The translations under genes and the position numbers were made by a program. From Chlamydiota bacterium (GTDB lineage: Bacteria > Auribacterota > UBA3054 > B51-G9): a stretch of 14,994 bases of DNA. Positions within the stretch are counted from its first letter, which is position 1. The number at the start of each line of letters is the position of its first letter. Shown here in pieces: positions 1 to 6,361 of the stretch. The notes beneath the pieces were generated by a model, which did not search any database, had not been told where the DNA came from, and saw only the letters and a program-made list of their open reading frames with translations. The stretch covers positions 1-14,994 of the forward strand of contig JAUVKG010000023.1 in the NCBI GenBank assembly GCA_030596365.1, given 5' to 3'.

Positions 1-99
1 TCCCACCTTCCACCTTCCCACCTTCCCACCTTGCCACCTTCCCACCTTCCCACCTTCCCACCTTCCCACCTTCCCACCTTCCCACCTTCCCACCTTCCC
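1..99. repeat. Octamer tandem array, unit TCCCACCT
   Basis: Twelve back-to-back copies of TCCCACCT plus a partial copy, starting at the window edge, so the true array may be longer. The second unit (9-15) lacks one C and the fifth (32-39) has G for C; the rest are identical. The strand is strongly purine/pyrimidine biased, with pyrimidines broken only by A, and it is far more GC-rich than the surrounding DNA. There is no reading frame of interest. It ends about 15 bp before the promoter element at 114. This is a simple-sequence array, not CRISPR, because there are no spacers. Confidence 0.95.
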
Positions 100-113
100 G
101 CTCTTATGTTTAA

Positions 114-182
114 CACAATCGGACATCAATAATTAAATACAATAGCCGATTTGACTTTTAAATTAGCTTTTGATATAATGTT
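114..182 (+). promoter_or_regulatory. Sigma70-type promoter, copy 1 of a duplicated 69-bp element
   Basis: TTGACT (151-156) and TATAAT (174-179) are separated by exactly 17 bp, and TG at 171-172 gives an extended -10, so the promoter is near consensus. Upstream is an inverted pair AATCGG (117-122) / CCGATT (146-151), the right arm touching the -35; this could be an operator or chance. The whole 69 bp recurs at 7747-7815 with 7 substitutions and no indels. Transcription would begin near 186, leaving a leader of about 75 nt before the SASA gene at 260. The leader holds a direct repeat GATTATAA 11 bp apart (near 201-219) and a small ATTGT/ACAAT hairpin (219-231). Confidence 0.85.
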
Positions 183-259
183 TTGCAAGTAACAGGTAAT
201 GATTATAAAACGATTATAATTGTTCGACAATATTTTAATTTGAGTTAACGTTTAGTTAA

Positions 260-2668
260 ATGATGATATGTACAATTAAAAAGATTATTTTTTTAATGCC
301 GATGATGTCGTTGGTTTGTGCAGTAAGTATTAATGCTGCACCTTTGACTGATGTTATTTTTACAGACATTCCAATCGATCTGGAAGTTTGTCCTCGACGA
401 CCGTTAACAAATATAGCGAATGTAAAAATTGCTGGAACAGTTTCTTCTCCCGGTTATGAGTTTATAACTGTAAAAGTTTTTAGAGAAAGTGTGTTGCAGT
501 TCCCTGTTTTAACTCAGGCGCTGGTATATTCCGCCAATCAGGCGGATTTTAATCTTTCTGCTTCTATTAAAGCAGAACTTGCGAATTATGATTTTACGGT
601 CGCAATTATATCTAATTCAACTGAAATAATTATAGGTAATGCAACCAATATAGTTGCCGGAGATATTTTTTTAGTAAACGGTCAATCAAATGCCGTTGCG
701 TCCAAACAGGGAGAAGAAAGTTCGGATGGAAACAAGGGACAATTTCTCCGTTCATTTGGAACACATAATCCAAATCCGCCTTACGTGATTAGTGATTTGA
801 ATTGGCATTTGGCTGACGGGGATCCTGGATACGGTCCTGGAGGAATAGGTCAATGGGCTCTTCGCATGGGCCGTTTATTGATTGACGAGGTAGGAATTCC
901 TGTTGCTATAATTAATGGTTCCAGAGGCGGGCAACCAATAAGTTATTTTCAGCGTGATGATAGCAACGCAGAAGATATTGAAACTAATTATGGACGATTA
1001 CTTTTCCGGGCAAGGAATGCCGGAATTACAAATCATGTGCTCGCAATTTTATGGTATCAGGGAGAAACTGATGCTGACGATGCCGAGACTCATGAAAAAG
1101 GATTTATTGAATTATATAATGACTGGTTAGCTGATTATCCCGAACTTGAAAAAGTTTATATTCATCAGCTTCGGGTTGGATGTTTGGTTTCCCAGTGGAA
1201 TGTAGATTTACGAAACCGGCAGCGTCTAATGCCTGATAAGTTCCCCGGTATTGAAGTAATGTCAACAACCGGATTAAACGCACATGACGGTTGTCATTAT
1301 AATTATACCAATGGTTACAAAGAGCTTGGAGAACATATTTTCGCGTTAGTATCCCGTGATTTGTATAATTCTACAAATACTTATAATGTTGAACCGCCGA
1401 ATATTGATTATATTTTCTTTAATGATAGCGGTAACACAAATATTACTATTGTGATGCGTAATAAAATTGACAGCCTTATTTGGGAATCAGGTGTTAAAGA
1501 CTATTTCAGAATTGAAGATAAAACTGTAAATATCACCGGTGGAGAAATTGTAAGCAACACAGTAATACTTCATCTTGATGCAAACGGATTTGGTAATAGT
1601 GGTTTAACTTATTCAGGGCACTCAGGTTCGGGGCCATGGGTTTTAAACGGCAAAGGTGTCGGTGCGTTAACCTTTTACCGCGAACCGATTTATTCATATT
1701 TCGGCCCGGTAAATATGCCGGAAAATTTTATTGTTAAACCGCTTTCGTATTCCGCGATACAACTCAGCTGGACGGCTGAGCCGAATGTTGTAAATTATCT
1801 TATCAAACGTGACGGCGAAATTATAACTTCTTTTACATCTACAAACTTTGTTGATAATGGATTAGCGCAGGGAACTGAATACTGTTATCAGGTAGCTTCA
1901 GTTAATCCTGATTACACATCTTCCTGGTCGGAAGTTAAATGTGCTTCCACATACGAGAATGCTCCTCACCTTCCTGATAGTCCGGGAACGTGGGGTTTGT
2001 GGCATATGAATACGGATTCAATAACAAATCATACCGAACCACCTACAGTGCCGTGGTATATTCATGACGATGACAGCGCGAACCCTGATCGTGATAATGA
2101 TTTAGAGATAAGTTCTGTTACAAATGCTATTGTATATAATTCACTGTACTTTAATGGTTCATACAGATTCATGTCAGCAAATAACTGGAATAATGCGGAC
2201 GTGATTAAAATTGAGTTTGATATCCGCCCTCTCGATTTTTCAATTGAACAAAGACTTTTTGAGATAACCGGTTCGCTTAGCGTGAGATTTCAACCGAATA
2301 GTGGTCATACATATGGGAGGATAGTATTTTGGGTCTATAATAACAGAATTCCATATTCAGTTGTGTCAGGATGGAAAACGGTTGCTAATATGTCTAATCA
2401 GTGGAATCATGTCGTTGCATCGGTTCTGCCAAACGGCGATTTTACTGTTTCGCTTGACGGTGTAGCAAGCGGACTTGAGACCGGTCTTAGTGGAATTGAT
2501 GATACCTATAGCGGTGATGCCCGATGCTTTGTTGGTGGTGATCGTTTGAATAACAATAGGTTTAGCGGTTATATTGATGAAGTAAAGATCAGTGTAATTC
2601 CTGAAGCAAATTTATTCGGGATGATAATTTTTGGTATATTTTCTGTTAGAGCTGAAAAAAAACATTGA
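260..2668 (+). CDS. Secreted SASA-type carbohydrate esterase with Fn3, LamG and PEP-CTERM-like tail
   Basis: 802 aa. The signal peptide covers about residues 1-27 (basic, hydrophobic, INAA cleavage region). A sialate-O-acetylesterase-like domain (PF03629 type, SGNH superfamily) spans about 130-370: GQSN at 141-144 (nucleophile Ser143), NGSRGGQP near 219-226, WYQGET at 265-270 and DGCHYN at 343-348 (catalytic His346). A fibronectin type III domain follows at about 485-565, then a LamG-like domain at about 573-778 carrying the WHM...HDDDSANP..R.NDL signature shared with four genes downstream. The last 23 residues (IPEANLFG..., hydrophobic, then basic AEKKH) look like a PEP-CTERM tail with Ala for the second Pro. 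It probably removes acyl esters from a polysaccharide at the cell surface; true sialic acid specificity cannot be assumed. Met1 and Met2 are adjacent and no clear Shine-Dalgarno is visible. The LamG part is very close in DNA to that of the lyase at 10111. Confidence 0.85.
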   Translation: MMICTIKKIIFLMPMMSLVCAVSINAAPLTDVIFTDIPIDLEVCPRRPLTNIANVKIAGTVSSPGYEFITVKVFRESVLQFPVLTQALVYSANQADFNLSASIKAELANYDFTVAIISNSTEIIIGNATNIVAGDIFLVNGQSNAVASKQGEESSDGNKGQFLRSFGTHNPNPPYVISDLNWHLADGDPGYGPGGIGQWALRMGRLLIDEVGIPVAIINGSRGGQPISYFQRDDSNAEDIETNYGRLLFRARNAGITNHVLAILWYQGETDADDAETHEKGFIELYNDWLADYPELEKVYIHQLRVGCLVSQWNVDLRNRQRLMPDKFPGIEVMSTTGLNAHDGCHYNYTNGYKELGEHIFALVSRDLYNSTNTYNVEPPNIDYIFFNDSGNTNITIVMRNKIDSLIWESGVKDYFRIEDKTVNITGGEIVSNTVILHLDANGFGNSGLTYSGHSGSGPWVLNGKGVGALTFYREPIYSYFGPVNMPENFIVKPLSYSAIQLSWTAEPNVVNYLIKRDGEIITSFTSTNFVDNGLAQGTEYCYQVASVNPDYTSSWSEVKCASTYENAPHLPDSPGTWGLWHMNTDSITNHTEPPTVPWYIHDDDSANPDRDNDLEISSVTNAIVYNSLYFNGSYRFMSANNWNNADVIKIEFDIRPLDFSIEQRLFEITGSLSVRFQPNSGHTYGRIVFWVYNNRIPYSVVSGWKTVANMSNQWNHVVASVLPNGDFTVSLDGVASGLETGLSGIDDTYSGDARCFVGGDRLNNNRFSGYIDEVKISVIPEANLFGMIIFGIFSVRAEKKH

Positions 2669-2768
2669 AATAGTTAAGAAAATATCGGTGTGATTCAGGG
2701 GAGATATCAACCAATATTACCAGCGACAAAATCGGTCGCAGAACATGATTAATAGAGCTTATTTAATT

Positions 2769-3896
2769 ATGAATTTAAAAGAAGAAATATTGTTAACGCA
2801 AAAACTCATCAGATTTGAAACCGTAAATCCACCAGGAAATGAGAAACAAATTGCTGAATTTATCGGCGAAATGCTTATCAGTCACGGTTTTAATGTAAAG
2901 TATCCAAAACTTTCGGAGAATCGTTGGCATGTAGTGGCGGAAAGGGGAGTTACGCAAGAATTTTCTCCAATTGTACTTAGCGGTCATCTTGATGTTGTAC
3001 CATTAAGCTCTAAAAAGTGGAATGAAGTTCCTTTCAATGGAGAAATAAAAGACGGTAAAATTTTCGGCCGCGGGTCAAGTGACATGAAAAGCGGAGTTGC
3101 TGCAATCATTTGTGCAGCTATTCAGATTTTTAAAGAACAACCTCCGAAAAAAGGAATACGTATTTTTCTTACTGCAGATGAAGAAACAGGTTGTTATGGC
3201 GCAAATAATTTACGCTCAAAAAAATATAATATTGGAAATGCGAGTGGACTTATTGTAGCCGAACCGACAGCGAATATTCCTGTTACAGGTCATAAAGGCG
3301 GTTTATTTATAAATGCAAGTACGTGTGGTGTTGCAGCACATTCTTCAATGCCGCACAAAGGTGAAAACGCGATTTATAAAGCTGCTAAAGCGATATTGAA
3401 CCTTGAGAAATTTGAATTTAAAGTAGAAGAAGATAAACTGCTTGGATTGCCTACTCTTAATGTCGGCACAATAAAAGGGGGAACAAATTTTAACTCAGTG
3501 CCTGATAGCGCTGAATTTACAATTGATGTACGCTCAACAAAGAAACTATCAAATGCCGATGCATTACAAATGTTAAAAGATAAGCTTGGTGAAGAAATTA
3601 CGTTGGAACCTTTTGTTGATCTTAATGCTTGTTACACCGATGAAACAAATGTTTTTGTTCAATCGGTTTATGACGCTTGTAAATCAGAGGGGATTGAATC
3701 CAAACTACCGGCATCAGTACCGTATTTAACAGATGCCTCGGTAATACAGCCTTGGTATGATAATGTTCCGACAGTAATATTAGGACCGGGTCAACCTGAA
3801 CAAGCGCATCAAACTGATGAGTTTTGTTATGTAAATAAAATAGAACAAGCAGTAAAAATATATAAGAATATAATAAATAAATGGGAGTTAATTTAA
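2769..3896 (+). CDS. M20-family metallo-amidohydrolase (ArgE/DapE/CPG2-like)
   Basis: Zinc-dependent cytoplasmic deacylase/peptidase that cleaves an N-acyl or peptide bond next to a carboxylate. Counting from an upstream in-frame ATG at 2745 (383 aa), the motifs are SGHLDVVP (metal His81, Asp83), GRGSSDMKSG (bridging Asp113), TADEETG (catalytic Glu146, metal Glu147), AEPT (Glu173), the dimerisation lid with AAHSSMPHKGENA (His199) and a C-terminal GQPEQAHQTDE (metal His355). The full metal and catalytic set is present, so it should be active. I chose ATG 2769 because MNLKEEILL...TVNPPGNE matches the usual N-terminus of the family; the extra 8 residues from 2745 look non-homologous and neither start has a clear Shine-Dalgarno. 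The stop codon directly abuts the next gene's ATG. Substrate is unknown: acetylornithine, succinyl-diaminopimelate, N-acyl amino acids or amidated sugars are all open. Confidence 0.85.
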   Translation: MNLKEEILLTQKLIRFETVNPPGNEKQIAEFIGEMLISHGFNVKYPKLSENRWHVVAERGVTQEFSPIVLSGHLDVVPLSSKKWNEVPFNGEIKDGKIFGRGSSDMKSGVAAIICAAIQIFKEQPPKKGIRIFLTADEETGCYGANNLRSKKYNIGNASGLIVAEPTANIPVTGHKGGLFINASTCGVAAHSSMPHKGENAIYKAAKAILNLEKFEFKVEEDKLLGLPTLNVGTIKGGTNFNSVPDSAEFTIDVRSTKKLSNADALQMLKDKLGEEITLEPFVDLNACYTDETNVFVQSVYDACKSEGIESKLPASVPYLTDASVIQPWYDNVPTVILGPGQPEQAHQTDEFCYVNKIEQAVKIYKNIINKWELI

Positions 3897-4934
3897 ATGA
3901 GTGATTATAAGGACGAAATATCGGATATTGACGAATTAAACGAACTATTGTCTGAACCAACACAAGAAGTAATTGATTTTATGAGTCGATTGGAAGGCGA
4001 TATTATGTTTCTTGGTGTTACAGGAAAAATAGGTCCGTCAATGGCAAGAATGGTTGTAAGAGCATGTAAAGCAGCAGGTGTAGAAAAGAAAATTATTGGC
4101 GTTTCGGCTTATTGGCCTGAGAGCTCTTTAAAAGAAATAGAGGATATGGGCATTGAAGCAATTCAGGGCGACTTGCTTGATCGTGTGTTTTTGGATAGTT
4201 TACCTGATGTTGAGAATGTGTTTTATCTTGTTGGGATGAAATTCGGCGCTGAAGATGATTTGTCAATGACCTGGGCGGTAAATACTTTATTACCGGCTAT
4301 GGTAGTCGAAAGGTTCAAAGACTCTAAGATTGTTGCTTTTTCAACCGGATGTGTATATGAACTTGTACCTGTAAAAGACGGAGGTTCATTGGAAACAGAT
4401 ATGCCTCGACCTGTTGGCGAATATGCGCAATCGTGTCTTGGACGTGAACGAATGTTTGAATACGGCAGTAATAAAAATGGTACTAAAATATCATTAATTA
4501 GATTAAATTATGCTGTCGAAATGAGATATGGTGTGCTTGTTGATGTTGCAGTAAAAGTGAAAAACGAACAGCCGGTAGATTTATCAATGGGATATTTTAA
4601 TGTGATTTGGCAAGGCGATGCTAATAGTATGATAATACGTTCTTTGGAACAATGTGATTCACCTGCTGAAATATTAAACATTACCGGTGATGAATTGATT
4701 TCTTTAAAAGAAACAGCAGAAAAATTCGGAAAATTATTTAATAAAAAAGTTACTTTTATCGGAACGGAAGCCGAGACAGCATTGTTAAATAATGCAGCAA
4801 AATCTTATGATTTATTCGGGAAACCAAAAACTAATTCTGATCAAATGATTGCCTGGATAGCTGATTGGATTGGAAATGACGGAGAAACATCCGGTAAACC
4901 TACGAAATTTCAGGTTAGGGATGGAAAGTATTGA
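3897..4934 (+). CDS. Extended SDR: NAD(P)-dependent epimerase/dehydratase-like protein with atypical active site
   Basis: 345 aa, cytoplasmic. After an acidic N-terminal extension of about 32 residues comes a Rossmann fold with dinucleotide loop GVTGKIG (40-46), a GD motif at 91-92 after strand 3, STGCVY (149-154, Ser/Thr and the usual extended-SDR position) and GEYAQSCLGRE (174-184). The catalytic Tyr176 is kept, but the YxxxK lysine position (180) is Cys, so the chemistry may not be a standard SDR oxidation. Residues beyond 200 resemble the substrate domain of extended SDRs. Its ATG follows the M20 stop with no gap, and GGGAG upstream (inside the M20 gene) can serve as Shine-Dalgarno, so the two are probably translationally coupled. 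The product is likely a sugar or sugar-acid dehydrogenase/epimerase; I cannot name the substrate. Confidence 0.75.
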   Translation: MSDYKDEISDIDELNELLSEPTQEVIDFMSRLEGDIMFLGVTGKIGPSMARMVVRACKAAGVEKKIIGVSAYWPESSLKEIEDMGIEAIQGDLLDRVFLDSLPDVENVFYLVGMKFGAEDDLSMTWAVNTLLPAMVVERFKDSKIVAFSTGCVYELVPVKDGGSLETDMPRPVGEYAQSCLGRERMFEYGSNKNGTKISLIRLNYAVEMRYGVLVDVAVKVKNEQPVDLSMGYFNVIWQGDANSMIIRSLEQCDSPAEILNITGDELISLKETAEKFGKLFNKKVTFIGTEAETALLNNAAKSYDLFGKPKTNSDQMIAWIADWIGNDGETSGKPTKFQVRDGKY

Positions 4935-4937
4935 GTA

Positions 4938-4972
4938 AGCCGCGCCATGGAAGAAAATTTTTTGGCACGGCT
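4938..4972. other. Imperfect GC-rich hairpin after the SDR gene
   Basis: AGCCGCGCCA (4938-4947) can pair with TGGCACGGCT (4963-4972) with a single C/A mismatch around a 16-nt AT-rich loop. It starts 3 bp after the stop codon. No T-tract follows, so it is a weak terminator candidate; it may instead protect the mRNA 3' end or be a repeat remnant. Confidence 0.5.
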
Positions 4973-4976
4973 GAGG

Positions 4977-5007
4977 AAATTCAAATTATAGATTTGAATT
5001 TATTTTA
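4977..5007 (+). terminator. AT-rich perfect hairpin, possible terminator
   Basis: AAATTCAAAT (4977-4986), loop TATAG, ATTTGAATTT (4992-5001) form a perfect 10-bp stem followed by ATTTTA. The stem is AT-rich and the T-run is short, so termination is plausible but weak. Together with the GC-rich hairpin just before it, it marks the probable end of the M20-SDR transcript. Confidence 0.45.
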
Positions 5008-5060
5008 CTTGTGTTTGCAGGTAAGTTATTTGCCGGGTAACCTTGAGACTGATTAAAATT

Positions 5061-5113
5061 GAACATCTAACATCACCCGAAATACTCCGGGCGCTTCGCG
5101 AACATCGAACATC
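5061..5113. repeat. Heptamer repeat GAACATC, interrupted
   Basis: GAACATC (5061-5067) and TAACATC (5068-5074), then after a 25-bp GC-rich interruption with CCCG...CCGGG and GCGCTTCGCG, GAACATC (5100-5106), GAACATC (5107-5113) and a partial GAATGA. The spacer has no coding signal. It resembles the heptamer array at 6288-6337 in unit length but not in sequence. Confidence 0.6.
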
Positions 5114-5130
5114 GAATGAAAGAAAAGACC

Positions 5131-5178
5131 TTAATTCCCCTCTTGAGAGGGGTGGCGCGGAGCGACGGGGTGTGTTAT
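5131..5178. repeat. REP-like palindromic element
   Basis: A compact GC-rich element in AT-rich DNA. CCCCTCT (5137-5143), loop TG, AGAGGGG (5146-5152) make a perfect 7-bp stem, followed by GGCGCGGAGCGACGGGGTGT with a small CGC/GCG foldback. The general form, a CCCCTC-type palindrome plus a GGGGTGTG tail, resembles dispersed intergenic repeats I know from Bacteroidota and other environmental bacteria; that identity is from memory and not searched. It lies 20 bp upstream of the aldolase gene. Confidence 0.55.
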
Positions 5179-5198
5179 AACCTTAAAACTTTACAGAC

Positions 5199-6254
5199 AT
5201 GAACTTATCAAAAGAAATCGCGGATATTATAAAAAAAGGGGTTGTTATTCCCGCATTGCCATTGGCGCTTAATGCTGAAAGAAAACTTGACGAACGAAGA
5301 CAGCGCGCCCTGATGAGATATTATCTCGACGCCGGCGCGGGGGGAGTTGCCTGTGCAGTTCACACAACCCAGTTTGAAATAAGAGATAAAGGGATTGATT
5401 TATTAGGACCTGTATTAAAAATAGCAAAAGAAGAATTTGATGCTTTTGAAAAAAACACAGGTAAAAAAGTTGTTAGAGTTGCAGGGATATTGGGTAGAAC
5501 TGATCAAGCAGTTAAAGAGGCAACAGCAGCAGTTTCACTTGATTATAATGTTGGACTTCTCGGATTAAAAGCATTTAAAAATGATGATAATGAAACAATA
5601 ATTGAACATTGTAAAAAAGTGGCGGAAGTCATCCCGATTGTTGGTTTTTATTTGCAAACCGCTGTTGGTGGACGAAGATTAAACGCTGATTTCTGGCGGG
5701 AATTTGCTAAAATTAAAAATGTTGTCGCAATAAAAATGGCGCCTTTTAATCGCTATCATACAATTGATGTTATAAGAGGTGTTGCAGAATCAGGACGCGC
5801 AGATGAAATAACTTTATATACCGGCAATGACGATAATATAATCGCTGATTTACTTACTGAATATGAATTTTGCTGCAATGATAAAATTATAAAATTACGT
5901 ATTTCAGGCGGGTTGTTAGGTCATTGGGCTGTTTGGACAAAATCTGCAGTTGAGCAGTTGAGAAGAATAAAATCTCCTGATTACAAAAATAATCTTTCGG
6001 AATTATATACACTTGGCATTAAAATAACTGATGTAAATTCAGCATTTTTTGATGTTGCTAATAATTTTAAAGGTTGCATTGTAGGTTTGCATTATGTTCT
6101 TCAACGTCAAGGTTTACTTGAAGGGTTATGGACACTTAACCCTGATGAAGTTTTAACCGAAAATCAAAAAAAAGAAATAGACAGAGTTTATGATAGTTAC
6201 CCTGAATTAAACGATGATGAATTCGTGAAAACTAATTTGGATAAGTGGCTGTAG
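5199..6254 (+). CDS. DapA-family (dihydrodipicolinate synthase/N-acetylneuraminate lyase-like) class I aldolase/lyase
   Basis: 351 aa, cytoplasmic TIM barrel of the Schiff-base pyruvate aldolase family. Visible landmarks: PALPLALN at 18-25 (strand 1), HTTQ at 55-58 in place of the usual TTGE, FYLQTAVGGR at 150-159 with Tyr151 as proton relay in the place of YNxPxRT, and AIKMAPF at 177-183 with Lys179 as Schiff-base lysine. YTGNDD (207-212) matches the sGdD loop. It is longer than the usual 290-300 aa, mostly at the C-terminus. The divergent HTTQ and FYLQ loops argue against true dihydrodipicolinate synthase; a 2-keto-3-deoxy sugar acid or related aldolase/dehydratase is more likely. The start codon has no Shine-Dalgarno. 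It lies 264 bp after the SDR; such SDR plus DapA-family pairs suggest a shared sugar-acid pathway. Confidence 0.75.
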   Translation: MNLSKEIADIIKKGVVIPALPLALNAERKLDERRQRALMRYYLDAGAGGVACAVHTTQFEIRDKGIDLLGPVLKIAKEEFDAFEKNTGKKVVRVAGILGRTDQAVKEATAAVSLDYNVGLLGLKAFKNDDNETIIEHCKKVAEVIPIVGFYLQTAVGGRRLNADFWREFAKIKNVVAIKMAPFNRYHTIDVIRGVAESGRADEITLYTGNDDNIIADLLTEYEFCCNDKIIKLRISGGLLGHWAVWTKSAVEQLRRIKSPDYKNNLSELYTLGIKITDVNSAFFDVANNFKGCIVGLHYVLQRQGLLEGLWTLNPDEVLTENQKKEIDRVYDSYPELNDDEFVKTNLDKWL

Positions 6255-6271
6255 TCGCGCCTATGGCGCGA
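6255..6271. terminator. Perfect GC-rich hairpin touching the stop codon
   Basis: TCGCGCC (6255-6261), loop TAT, GGCGCGA (6265-6271): a perfect 7-bp stem starting at the base after the TAG stop of the DapA-family gene. No T-tract follows, so either a rho-independent terminator lacking its tail, an mRNA 3' stabiliser or a short palindromic repeat. Confidence 0.5.
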
Positions 6272-6287
6272 ATCCCGAGTACGCAAT

Positions 6288-6337
6288 GGTGATCGGTAAT
6301 CCGTGGGCCGTGATCCGTGATCCATTAATCCATGACG
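6288..6337. repeat. Degenerate heptamer array, unit CGTGATC
   Basis: About seven units in a row: GGTGATC, GGTAATC, CGTGGGC, CGTGATC, CGTGATC, CATTAATC (8 bp) and CATGACG. Two central units are identical; the rest differ by one to three bases. It fills most of the 107-bp spacer before the serine ammonia-lyase gene, so that gene's promoter, if it has its own, is not recognisable. Confidence 0.65.
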
Positions 6338-6361
6338 CGCTGAGAAACGCTTCTTACTTCA

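Noticed and set aside
1..99. CRISPR-like array
   Set aside because: Units are 8 bp and contiguous with no unique spacers; it is a simple tandem repeat.
2723..2739. GCGAC/GTCGC hairpin between the esterase and M20 genes
   Set aside because: Only 5 bp, no T-run; too short to call a terminator or operator.
2745..2768. Upstream ATG as start of the M20 gene
   Set aside because: The 8 added residues do not fit the family N-terminus and no Shine-Dalgarno supports it; it remains possible.
3622..3963. 113-aa open frame on the minus strand
   Set aside because: It overlaps the end of the M20 gene and the start of the SDR, both with clear family motifs; its translation is low-complexity and motif-free.
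6338..6361. Promoter just before the serine ammonia-lyase gene
   Set aside because: No -35/-10 pair with acceptable spacing is visible in the spacer, which is mostly hairpin and heptamer repeats.
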